A stretch of 64,000 nucleotides of DNA, taken from Algibacter sp045066735 (GTDB taxonomy: Bacteria; Bacteroidota; Bacteroidia; Flavobacteriales; Flavobacteriaceae). Each line of letters begins with the position of its first letter. Positions within the stretch are counted from its first letter, which is position 1. Shown here piece after piece: positions 8,864 to 16,415 of the stretch. The translations under genes were made by a program, and so were the position numbers. The notes beneath the pieces were generated by a model, which saw only the letters and a program-made list of their open reading frames with translations, did no database searches and was not told the DNA's origin. The stretch is from the NCBI RefSeq assembly GCF_045066735.1, contig NZ_JBISHH010000026.1:620001-684000 (forward strand), read 5' to 3'.

Positions 8864-10252
8864 ATGAAAATGGATGTGATATTTTGTGTCGATGATGAGA
8901 AAATCGTTTTAAATAGCTTAAAAACGGAACTAAAAAATGCGTTTGGCAATAAATATATTATAGAAACAGCAGAGTCTGGTAATGAAGCTTTAGAGGCTAT
9001 CGACAACTTAATAAGTTTAAACTATAAAATACAAGTGGTTATTGCAGATTATGCAATGCCTGTTATGAAGGGAGATGAGTTCTTGATGAATCTTCATAGT
9101 AAATCGCCCGAAACCTTAAATATATTGTTAACAGGACAGGCCACTATTGAAGGGGTTACAAACTCAATAAATTACGCAGGTTTGTATCGATATATTTCTA
9201 AACCATGGCATACTAATGATCTTGTTTTAACAGTTAAGCAGGCCTTAAAAAGCTATCAGCAAGAAAATCAGCTTAAAATTCAAAATGACGAATTATTAGA
9301 GTTAAGCACTTCGCTAGAACAAAAAGTTCAATTACGTACGCATGAACTAAATAATAAAAATAATTTACTTTTAGAAAAACAAGAAAAAATTATTCTTCAA
9401 AATGAAGAGCTAGAAACTTATAGAAATCACTTAGAAAACCTTGTAAAAGAGCGTACCTTAGAATTAACAGTAGCTAAGGATAAAGCCGAAGAAAGTGACC
9501 GATTAAAGTCTGAATTTTTAGCAACGATGTCTCACGAGTTGCGTACACCTCTTAATTCTATTATAGGGCTTTCTGGTTTAATCGATAGGGACACATCAGC
9601 AGATGAAGTTTTGGAATACATCGAAATAATTAATAATAGTGGTGAACAGTTGCTTAAATTGATTGATGATCTTTTTAATGTATCGCTTATTGAATCTGGC
9701 AAAACAAAAGTGTTTATAAAGGATGTTAATTTGAATCTCTTTCTAAATGAAATTCATAAAGACATGAAAATTTATTTAGAAAGGTTGGGCAAATCACATT
9801 TAGATTTCAATTTGGGAATACCTGAAATATATAGCGGTTTAACTATCTATACCGATAAGCTCAAATTAACAAACATTTTGGTTAATTTATTGAGAAATGC
9901 AATTAAGTTTTCTGAAAGCGGTGCTATTAACTACGGATTTAGAATATGCGAAAAGCAAGAACAGAAACATATTGTATTTTTTGTTTCGGATACGGGTATA
10001 GGTATTGAGAAAAAACATCAAGATTTAATTTTTGAAAGTTTTACTCAAGTTAATGGTTCTTTAAACCGGCCTTATGAGGGTGCAGGAGTGGGGCTTACTA
10101 TTGCAAAAAAGTTAGTTAATCTTTTAGAAGGAAATATGTGGTTAGATTCTACTTTAGGAGAAGGGAGTTCATTCTTTTTTTCAATTCCACTTATGGATGT
10201 GAACAGTGAGGTTATACCAAATAACTGTAATAATATTAAAAAAGTCCAATAA
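8864..10252 (+). CDS. REC-histidine kinase hybrid, cytoplasmic
   Basis: 462 residues: an N-terminal receiver (Asp62 in ADYAMP, LLTGQA, SKPWH), a long coiled coil with QKVQLRTHELNNKNNLLLE-type heptads (about 130-210), a HisKA H-box TMSHELRTPLNS with His224, and an HATPase domain (LLRNAIKFSES, DTGIGI, GVGLTIAKKLV). No membrane segment. Being a kinase controlled by its own receiver, it is likely the second step of a relay from the upstream membrane kinase. It ends the operon; no DNA-binding output gene follows, so the final target is elsewhere. Confidence 0.88.
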   Translation: MKMDVIFCVDDEKIVLNSLKTELKNAFGNKYIIETAESGNEALEAIDNLISLNYKIQVVIADYAMPVMKGDEFLMNLHSKSPETLNILLTGQATIEGVTNSINYAGLYRYISKPWHTNDLVLTVKQALKSYQQENQLKIQNDELLELSTSLEQKVQLRTHELNNKNNLLLEKQEKIILQNEELETYRNHLENLVKERTLELTVAKDKAEESDRLKSEFLATMSHELRTPLNSIIGLSGLIDRDTSADEVLEYIEIINNSGEQLLKLIDDLFNVSLIESGKTKVFIKDVNLNLFLNEIHKDMKIYLERLGKSHLDFNLGIPEIYSGLTIYTDKLKLTNILVNLLRNAIKFSESGAINYGFRICEKQEQKHIVFFVSDTGIGIEKKHQDLIFESFTQVNGSLNRPYEGAGVGLTIAKKLVNLLEGNMWLDSTLGEGSSFFFSIPLMDVNSEVIPNNCNNIKKVQ

Positions 10253-10649
10253 ATATTTTCTTGTTTTTAATTCAAACCTGTTGGTTAACTTAAAAAAATG
10301 GGAGATAATAAATATTTTTTTAATTTTTACCTTATCAGAAAAAAAAGCATTTAAGTCTTTTTATAAAATAAAAAATACTGAATTTCAATGTGTTACTAAT
10401 TCGTTTGTATTTGTCGTTAAATCTGGAATATTTATTTGATTTTAAATTCTATTATTTATTTAAAATTAAAAGTAAATTTTGTTGTTTAGAACTCTAACAA
10501 GTTATATATTTGCACCCGATAAAGTAAAACCCTTTACTTTTAAGTTCTTAAATTTAAGGTTATCTTTTAATTATAACCAATTTAAAATATATTGTATAAC
10601 ATAGAAAATATCTATTGATACAATGTTTTCGTAGAAACATAAAAACTAC
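10253..10649. other. intergenic region between the signalling operon and tRNA-Arg
   Basis: AT-rich and without a credible gene. It holds the tRNA-Arg promoter near 10482-10512. No clear terminator for the upstream operon is visible. Confidence 0.6.
10482..10512 (+). promoter_or_regulatory. promoter of tRNA-Arg
   Basis: TTG at 10482-10484, 20 bases, then TATATTTG at 10505-10512 followed by CACCCG. The spacing and the downstream CACCCG match the tRNA-Ser promoter at 2031. The predicted leader before the tRNA is long, about 130 nt. Confidence 0.7.
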
Positions 10650-10723
10650 GGGCTCTTAGCTCAGCTGGATAGAGCACCTCCCTTCTAAGGAGGCGGTCGA
10701 AGGTTCGAATCCTTCAGGGCTCA
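10650..10723 (+). tRNA. tRNA-Arg (anticodon TCT)
   Basis: A 74-nt cloverleaf. Acceptor GGGCTCT pairs with AGGGCTC (two G-U pairs), the anticodon stem CCTCC/GGAGG encloses CTTCTAA, and the T arm is GAAGG-TTCGAAT-CCTTC. Confidence 0.96.
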
Positions 10724-10726
10724 CTT

Positions 10727-10757
10727 AAAGCTTCACTATTTATAGTGGAGCTTTTTT
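10727..10757 (+). terminator. intrinsic terminator after tRNA-Arg
   Basis: AAAGCTTCACTA pairs with TAGTGGAGCTTT (one G-T pair) around a TTTA loop and is followed by T residues. It may also serve the convergent LytTR gene. Confidence 0.85.
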
Positions 10758-10772
10758 GTTTTATACATGTTT

Positions 10773-11489
10773 TCAGAATTTCTCAAGAACCTTCAAAACA
10801 TCTTTTTTGTAACTTCTACTAATGGTTAAAGATGTTTTATCAATGGTTACTTCTTCGTTGGTAAAAGATGTGATAAAATTAAGAGAAATAATGAACGACC
10901 GATGTATTCTTAAAAAGGCATCATTAGGTAATTTAGCCTCAATAGCGCTAATAGTTTCTCTAGTTACAATAGTTTCGTTTTTCAAATTAATTTTTATATA
11001 ATCACTGTAACTTTCAATATATAAAATTGAGGAAAAATCTATCTTTATCATACGTCTGTCTGCCCTTACAAACATGAAGTCGTGCTTTTCTAAAATTGGT
11101 GTTTTATCGTTATTAATGTTGGTGTAAGTTTTGAAATAAGCAGTTACGGCTTGTAATAACCTATCAAAGGAAATAGGTTTTAGCAAGTAATCTACAGCTT
11201 GCAGCTCAAAACCTTCTACAGCATAATCACGATAGGCTGTTGTGAAAATAATTTTGATGTCTTTGTTGATCGATTTGGCAAACGAAATTCCTGATATTTC
11301 AGGCATATTTATATCCAAAAACACTAAGTCGATCTTGTGGGTATTTAAATAATTAAAAGCCTCAATAGCATTAGTGCAACTGGCAACAATTTTAATGTTG
11401 TTAATTTTTGAAACATGATTAGCTATAACATCTCTAGCTATACTTTCATCGTCAACAATAATACATGAAATGTTATTGGTTTTTTCCAT
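10773..11489 (-). CDS. LytTR-family response regulator
   Basis: 238 residues: a receiver domain (acidic IVDDE, phosphoacceptor Asp59 in FLDINMP, TTAYRDYA, LLKPIS) and a C-terminal LytTR DNA-binding domain (about 135-235) with the usual ILYIESYSDYIKI and FLRIHRSFIIS segments. It is encoded 2 bases after the LytS-like kinase gene on the same strand, making a standard two-component pair. LytTR proteins bind pairs of short direct repeats. Target genes are unknown. Confidence 0.93.
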   Translation of the reverse strand: MEKTNNISCIIVDDESIARDVIANHVSKINNIKIVASCTNAIEAFNYLNTHKIDLVFLDINMPEISGISFAKSINKDIKIIFTTAYRDYAVEGFELQAVDYLLKPISFDRLLQAVTAYFKTYTNINNDKTPILEKHDFMFVRADRRMIKIDFSSILYIESYSDYIKINLKNETIVTRETISAIEAKLPNDAFLRIHRSFIISLNFITSFTNEEVTIDKTSLTISRSYKKDVLKVLEKF

Positions 11490-11491
11490 GT

Positions 11492-12541
11492 TTAGTTTAA
11501 TTCGAGGTTTAAATTCACTTTGAATAAATCCTGATTTTGTTCAATTTTTAATTCATATTGATTTAAATATAGTAAATCTAATCGTTTTTTTATGTTTTCT
11601 AACCCTATACCATTTTTAGACGCGTTGGTGTTAGATGATGTATTTACAACCAATAAGCTTATTTTATTTTGATCGCAATGTAAATCAATATCAATCGTTA
11701 ATTTGCCGTTTTTTATAATGCCATGTTTAAAGCTGTTTTCTATAAACGGAAGTAATAACATGGGGGCTATTTTTGATGTTTCGGAAATGTTATTAATCGA
11801 AAAATTAATACTTAAAGTATTATTAAACCGCATTTTCTCTAAATCAATATAGTCTTGAATATGATGTATTTCTTCTGTTAACGAAACAAAAGGTTTGTCG
11901 GTTTGATAAAGTAAGTAATCTAAAAGGTTTGATAGTTTTAAAATCATATCAGGAGTTTCATCAGCTTTTTTTAGCGCAAAACCATATAGAGTGTTTAGGG
12001 TGTTGAACAAAAAGTGCGGATGAATTTGCATTTTTAAGTAGTTTAATTCCTGTTCTTTAAACTTGAGCTGGGTTTCTAAAATTTTTGTTTCTAGCTTCTT
12101 TGTTTCATCACTATGTTTTACATTTAGTTTTAATAATTTAAAAGCGCTTACAATTATGGCTACTAAATACACTGCCGTACCAACTAACAATAAGCTTTTG
12201 CTAATGGGCGCCATATTTTTAAATTGAAAATGGGACAAATAAATAAGCCCGTAAAAAACGGAAACCACAATTAAATATGCCGAAATTATAAAGGTGTACA
12301 AACTGTATAATCCAAATAGAACATATCTTTTTTTTACAAAATAATCTGGAATAAGCTTGTATATAGAAACATAAGTGGTAGCTATGGTTATTGGCATTAA
12401 AAACAAAGAAAACGATAATACGTAATTAAAATCGGCGCTATTAAAACCAAAAAAATAAGTATAAAACAAGAGTACACCGCACCAAAAAATAGCGTGTAGC
12501 AAGGCTTGCCCTGTTTTATTTAATATCGTTTTTGTTAACAT
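11492..12541 (-). CDS. LytS/YehU-type sensor histidine kinase
   Basis: 349 residues: four membrane helices within residues 1-140, a coiled coil, a His_kinase domain with QIHPHFLFNTLN (phosphoacceptor probably His176) and an ATPase domain with PFIENSFKHG. There is no large extracellular sensor, so the signal may be sensed in or near the membrane. Partner of the LytTR regulator immediately downstream. Confidence 0.92.
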   Translation of the reverse strand: MLTKTILNKTGQALLHAIFWCGVLLFYTYFFGFNSADFNYVLSFSLFLMPITIATTYVSIYKLIPDYFVKKRYVLFGLYSLYTFIISAYLIVVSVFYGLIYLSHFQFKNMAPISKSLLLVGTAVYLVAIIVSAFKLLKLNVKHSDETKKLETKILETQLKFKEQELNYLKMQIHPHFLFNTLNTLYGFALKKADETPDMILKLSNLLDYLLYQTDKPFVSLTEEIHHIQDYIDLEKMRFNNTLSINFSINNISETSKIAPMLLLPFIENSFKHGIIKNGKLTIDIDLHCDQNKISLLVVNTSSNTNASKNGIGLENIKKRLDLLYLNQYELKIEQNQDLFKVNLNLELN

Positions 12542-12675
12542 ACTTTTATTGTAGCTTTACAATAATACTATATTTTTGATTTTTAAAGGTGTTTTATAGA
12601 TAGATAACTGATTCTGTTAGGGATTTAACCTAAAGTTATAACAAGTGCTAAATTGGCCATCTATCGCATTTTATC

Positions 12676-12704
12676 TTGTAGCTTGCATAAAGGGGCTAGT
12701 TTTG
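12676..12704 (+). promoter_or_regulatory. promoter of the MotA/ExbB-like gene
   Basis: TTG at 12676-12678, 18 bases, TAGTTTTG at 12697-12704. It lies downstream of the GTG at 12645 and 27 bases before the ATG at 12732, so it decides the start. Confidence 0.6.
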
Positions 12705-12731
12705 CTATATGTTAAATTAAAACTATTAATT

Positions 12732-13139
12732 ATGAAAATTTCTATGTATTTCTTGTCAACTTTTTTAGTGTCTAATGTTTTTGTCGATCGTTTTATGGAA
12801 GGTGGCCCACTTTTTATGTCATTAATATTAATTTGCTTTTTATTAGCCTTGTTTTTTATTATTCGTGCCTTTTTATGTTTGAAAAAAGATGCTTTGCAAT
12901 CTATAAAAATGACAAAGTTGGCTTCAGAAATAAGTTTATTAGGATTAGTTTTTGGGTTTTTAGGCTCTATAATAGGTTTAATTACTGCTTTTGATGTTAT
13001 AGAGAGCATGGGAAGTATTTCCTCTGGAATGCTTGCTGCTGGTTTAAAAATCTCCTTTTTAACAACCGTATTCGGAACCATTACTTTTATTTTAATAAGA
13101 ATTGGAATTATTATTTTAAAAGCACTTCGAGCAAAATAA
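12732..13139 (+). CDS. MotA/TolQ/ExbB proton-channel-like membrane protein
   Basis: 135 residues from the ATG at 12732. The frame opens at a GTG at 12645, but that lies upstream of a good promoter, so I take the ATG. Three membrane segments are seen: near the N-terminus, at about 25-45, and a GLVFGFLGSIIGLITAF segment near 75-95 followed by another after SSGMLAAGLKISFLTTVFGT. The GSIIGLI...LAAGLKISFLTTVFG pattern is the MotA/TolQ/ExbB signature, but the protein is shorter than ExbB (about 220-240) and has no ExbD partner nearby. It is probably a small stand-alone member of the family; role unknown. Confidence 0.65.
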   Translation: MKISMYFLSTFLVSNVFVDRFMEGGPLFMSLILICFLLALFFIIRAFLCLKKDALQSIKMTKLASEISLLGLVFGFLGSIIGLITAFDVIESMGSISSGMLAAGLKISFLTTVFGTITFILIRIGIIILKALRAK

Positions 13140-13161
13140 CACCATAACAATATATTTTTAT

Positions 13162-13200
13162 GGCCTTCTTTTTATACTAATAAATTGAAGGTTTTCTTTT
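13162..13200 (+). terminator. weak intrinsic terminator
   Basis: GGCCTTC pairs with GAAGGTT (two G-T pairs) across an 18-nt loop, followed by a T-rich tract. Confidence 0.4.
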
Positions 13201-13329
13201 TTAGCTAACTCAAAATAAATTGATATTTAAGGGTTTACAGCGCTTTTAGAATAAAATTAAGGTTTTAAAAAGATGTATTTAAGTAAATATATTTTATATT
13301 GTATCAAACCTTAACGAAAAATATAAAAT

Positions 13330-13881
13330 ATGATACGTGATTATCCATTAGAAAAATGGAAACACGTAGTTTTTGATGACAAAATAGCCGAATTTGAAAA
13401 CTACAAGATTTCCAATTATGGTCGCTTAATTAATTGTAAACACGACCGCGAAAAACTCGTAAATTTATCACAAACCAATGGCTATCCAAGTATTTCTTTA
13501 AAGCAACGTGTAAATGGTAAAAGTACAGGGCGCTATATACATAAACTTGTTGCTCAGCATTTTCTAGAAAAAGAAGAAGGTCAGGTTTATGTTATTCATT
13601 TAGACTATGACAAAAAAAATAATCATTTCGAAAATTTAAAATGGGCAACCAAGCGAGAAAAAGAAGTACATCAATTTTCGGGGACAAATTTTAAAAACAG
13701 AAAAATAGATCGATCTTACGCTAAGCTTACCGAAAGTAGGGTTCGTCTAATTAGAAGAAAGGTAAATAACCCCAATCGGCGCACACGCATTAAAATGATT
13801 GCAAAAGAATTTGGGATTTCAGAAATGCAATTGTATCGTGTAGTTTCTGGTGAAAACTGGAAACATGTAACAGATTATTGA
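13330..13881 (+). CDS. NUMOD4-HNH nuclease-like DNA-binding protein
   Basis: 183 residues. Residues 8-50 fit NUMOD4 (WKHVVFDDKIAEFENYKISNYGR). An HNH-type core follows: YIHKLVAQHFL, His90, then KKNNHFENLKWAT with Asn98/Asn102, and His114. The C-terminal 50 residues (KLTESRVRLIRRKV ... IAKEFGISEMQLYRVVSGENWKH) look like a helix-turn-helix of the kind linked to homing endonucleases. It is not inside an intron or intein and stands alone between normal genes, so it may be a domesticated nuclease or a regulator. The central HNH His residues look largely kept, so catalysis cannot be excluded. Confidence 0.75.
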   Translation: MIRDYPLEKWKHVVFDDKIAEFENYKISNYGRLINCKHDREKLVNLSQTNGYPSISLKQRVNGKSTGRYIHKLVAQHFLEKEEGQVYVIHLDYDKKNNHFENLKWATKREKEVHQFSGTNFKNRKIDRSYAKLTESRVRLIRRKVNNPNRRTRIKMIAKEFGISEMQLYRVVSGENWKHVTDY

Positions 13882-13884
13882 AAA

Positions 13885-13920
13885 CAAAAAGAGGTTAACT
13901 TTTTAGCTAACCTCTTTTTG
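13885..13920. terminator. bidirectional terminator between convergent genes
   Basis: CAAAAAGAGGTTA pairs perfectly with TAACCTCTTTTTG; the stem extends after one mismatch by CT/AG with a TTTT loop. A-rich and T-rich flanks allow it to work on both strands, ending the HNH gene and the helicase gene. Confidence 0.9.
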
Positions 13921-13938
13921 TTTTAGTAAGTCGATAAC

Positions 13939-15291
13939 TTACTTCTTTTTGTTACGCTTATTATAATTCTTGTCGCCACGCGTTTTAGGTTTCTTATATT
14001 TTGCGGCAATTTTAAACTTGTAAGAACCACCTAGATTTTCTTTAGAGTTTTTTGCCGATTTTTCATGAAAGGCAGGTCCAGGAGCATCTTCATCCTTACG
14101 CTTAGTAGGGTTGTAATGTTCTTTTATTTGAGCGCGTTCTTCATCAATTTGCTCTGTAGAAATTTCAACAGTTTCAGGAATTTCCAGAACAGGAATTTCC
14201 ATATTCATTAAAGCTTCAATATGTTCAACTAAAACAGTTTCTTTTACAGTTGAAAGTAATAACGATTCACCTTGGCGCTCAGCACGGCCAGTTCTTCCAA
14301 TGCGGTGCATATAATTTTCCGGAAAATCGGGTGTGTCAAAATTAATAACATGCGATACATTGTCAATATCCAAACCACGAGCCATAACGTCGGTAGCAAT
14401 TAAAATGCGGTTTTGCCCTTCTCTAAATTGCTCAATACTTCTAAGTCTGTAATTTTGTGTTTTATTAGAGTGTATAACGCAAAGCTCATCATGAAAAATT
14501 TCATCTAATTGATCGAATAATCGATCTGCCATACGTTTATAAGCCACAAATATTAAAACTCTACTATATTTTTCTGTATCTCTTAATAAATGAGAAAGTA
14601 AATTTACTTTAGTATAAAAGTTAGGGACGTTGTAGCGCTCTTGCTTAATATTTTCTAAAGGTGTACCAGAAACGGCAATAGAAACACGTTCCGGATTTTT
14701 AAAGAAATCGTTAAGTAAAACATCAACATCCTGCGTCATGGTGGCCGAAAACATAATATTTTGTCGCTTAGGAGGTAAAATATCAAAAATGTTAATTAAT
14801 TGATGTCTAAATCCTAAATCTAGCATGACATCAACTTCATCAATGACTAATTTCTGAATAGATTTTAGTTGTAAAACACGGCTTAAAGCCAAATCATACA
14901 TACGGCCTGGGGTAGCTACTAAAATATCGATACCTTCGGCAATAGCTCTTTTCTGCGTGTTAATATTAGTACCACCGTAAACACCTAACACACGCGTATT
15001 AATGTACTTAGATAATTTTTCAATTTCATCAACAACCTGTACAACAAGTTCGCGTGTTGGCACTAAAACCAAAACACGCGGGTTTTCCTGTATTGAATAT
15101 TTTAAATTTTTTAAAATAGGTAGCATGTAGGCAAAGGTTTTACCGGTACCTGTTTGTGCAATACCAACCACATCTTTACCAGAACTCACAACATTAAAAG
15201 CTTCTGCTTGAATTGGTGTTGGCGTAGTAAAGCCCAAGTCGTCTAGAGCGTTATATAATGGTGTATTTAAATTTAAATCTTGAAAAGTCAC
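13939..15291 (-). CDS. DEAD-box family ATP-dependent RNA helicase
   Basis: 450 residues from a GTG start at 15291 giving MTFQDLNLNTPLYNALDDLGF, the usual beginning of this family. The frame runs on to a TTG at 15342, but that TTG is the minus-33 element of the promoter. The Q motif (PTPIQ), motif I AQTGTGKT, Ia PTREL, Ib TPGR, motif III SAT and motif VI HRIGRTGR are all present. Motif II reads DEVD instead of DEAD. The C-terminal tail (about 60 residues) is basic and ends in a run of Lys/Arg/Asn typical for RNA-binding tails. Likely role in ribosome assembly or RNA turnover. Confidence 0.93.
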   Translation of the reverse strand: MTFQDLNLNTPLYNALDDLGFTTPTPIQAEAFNVVSSGKDVVGIAQTGTGKTFAYMLPILKNLKYSIQENPRVLVLVPTRELVVQVVDEIEKLSKYINTRVLGVYGGTNINTQKRAIAEGIDILVATPGRMYDLALSRVLQLKSIQKLVIDEVDVMLDLGFRHQLINIFDILPPKRQNIMFSATMTQDVDVLLNDFFKNPERVSIAVSGTPLENIKQERYNVPNFYTKVNLLSHLLRDTEKYSRVLIFVAYKRMADRLFDQLDEIFHDELCVIHSNKTQNYRLRSIEQFREGQNRILIATDVMARGLDIDNVSHVINFDTPDFPENYMHRIGRTGRAERQGESLLLSTVKETVLVEHIEALMNMEIPVLEIPETVEISTEQIDEERAQIKEHYNPTKRKDEDAPGPAFHEKSAKNSKENLGGSYKFKIAAKYKKPKTRGDKNYNKRNKKK

Positions 15292-15309
15292 AACGGTAAG
15301 TTTAAGTGG

Positions 15310-15342
15310 CAAAGTTACGCTATTTTTTAGAACCTTAGCCAA
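15310..15342 (-). promoter_or_regulatory. promoter of the RNA helicase gene
   Basis: On the minus strand TTG at 15342-15340, 22 bases, TAACTTTG at 15317-15310. The start site would be near 15303, leaving a leader of only about 12 nt before the GTG. Confidence 0.65.
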
Positions 15343-15393
15343 TTGAAATTTTCTTGTTTTATGAGCTTAGTTAATTCTTCATTTAACTGTTTA

Positions 15394-16281
15394 TTATAAA
15401 TGTGTTTTTGCAATAGCGATATGGTAACTTGCTGTGAAACTTTGTTTAGAATCGAGCTTTAAAACACCTTCTTTTGTCACGAAATCTTGATTTGTATTTT
15501 CGTTATCTGCAATACCAATCCAAGGTTCAATACAAACATAATCTCCAGTTGGTTTAGCCCAAATACCTAAGTATGGGAAATTGGGGTAACTAACAGAAAG
15601 TATTTCCCCATTCATTTTGCTTTTTAAGCTAACACGTCTCGATTTTAAGTCTTTAAAAACAAGGGCATCATCATTAAACAAATCATGCTTTAAGGGTAAT
15701 AGATTAGTATTATTAAAAACAGGTTCGGTCTTAGATGAAATTAAACCGTTTTCCATATTAATACAATGCGTTTTAGAATTTTCGGCATGTTCAAATTCTA
15801 AAAAATAATCATCATAAATTTCATTTTCAAAAACCGGACATTTAAAAGCAGGATGCCCACCTAGAGAAAAATATAGCGGTTTATCGTCTATATTATTAAC
15901 CGTATGTTTAATTTCAAGCGTATTTTCTGTTAATATATAAGAGATAAAAAATTCAAATTTAAACGGATATATTTTCAATAACTCATCGTTATAAGTCAGT
16001 TTAAACGTAATACTGTTTTCTGTTTGCTCTGTAACTTCTAGGTCGTTACTATGCCTAATAAAACCATGTTTAGGCAAGCTGTATTCGTTATTATCAAAAG
16101 TGTAAGTATTATTTTTTAAAGCACCAATAATTGGAAATAAATTTGGAGCAATACCACTCCAAACATCAGGATTACCATCCCACATAAAATCAGTATTGTT
16201 CTTAACCGATGTTATTTTACTTAGTTCGGCTCCCGTTTTATTAATGGCTATTTTAAGTAATTTATTCTGTAAAGTGTACAT
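15394..16281 (-). CDS. aldose 1-epimerase (galactose mutarotase-like) family protein
   Basis: 295 residues from the ATG at 16281 (MYTLQNKLLKIAINKTGAELSKI, the usual family start). The 30 upstream in-frame bases are unlikely to be translated. Signature parts: WSGIAPNLFPIIGALKNN, KHGFIRHSNDLEV, SLGGHPAFKCP and YLGIWAKPTGDYVCIEPWIG. The family interconverts sugar anomers in the cytoplasm; this LACX-like branch has no fixed substrate. It is separated from the helicase by about 100 bases and may be its own transcript. Confidence 0.88.
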   Translation of the reverse strand: MYTLQNKLLKIAINKTGAELSKITSVKNNTDFMWDGNPDVWSGIAPNLFPIIGALKNNTYTFDNNEYSLPKHGFIRHSNDLEVTEQTENSITFKLTYNDELLKIYPFKFEFFISYILTENTLEIKHTVNNIDDKPLYFSLGGHPAFKCPVFENEIYDDYFLEFEHAENSKTHCINMENGLISSKTEPVFNNTNLLPLKHDLFNDDALVFKDLKSRRVSLKSKMNGEILSVSYPNFPYLGIWAKPTGDYVCIEPWIGIADNENTNQDFVTKEGVLKLDSKQSFTASYHIAIAKTHL

Positions 16282-16415
16282 AATTATTTTTAAAATTGGT
16301 ATTATGGACAAAATTTACATTTTTTTATGGAAACTCATTAACTTTACCGAATAATATTTTTTAATCGAATAGATCTAGAATACTATAACAAGAAAATAGC
16401 TTATTAAATTCCCTT

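Noticed and set aside
10206..10439. Open frame of 77 codons overlapping the end of the REC-kinase gene
   Set aside because: It overlaps in another frame, has no promoter or start context, and its composition is that of translated AT-rich spacer.
12645..12731. Longer N-terminus for the MotA/ExbB-like protein from a GTG
   Set aside because: A good promoter (12676-12704) lies inside this extension, and the ATG at 12732 has the better context.
12671..13150. Long open frame on the minus strand opposite the MotA/ExbB-like gene
   Set aside because: It mirrors the plus-strand gene in Lys/Ile-rich composition and has no promoter; the plus-strand protein has clear membrane segments and family motifs.
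15292..15342. Longer N-terminus for the RNA helicase from a TTG
   Set aside because: The TTG is the minus-33 element of the gene's promoter and the family normally begins at MTFQDL.
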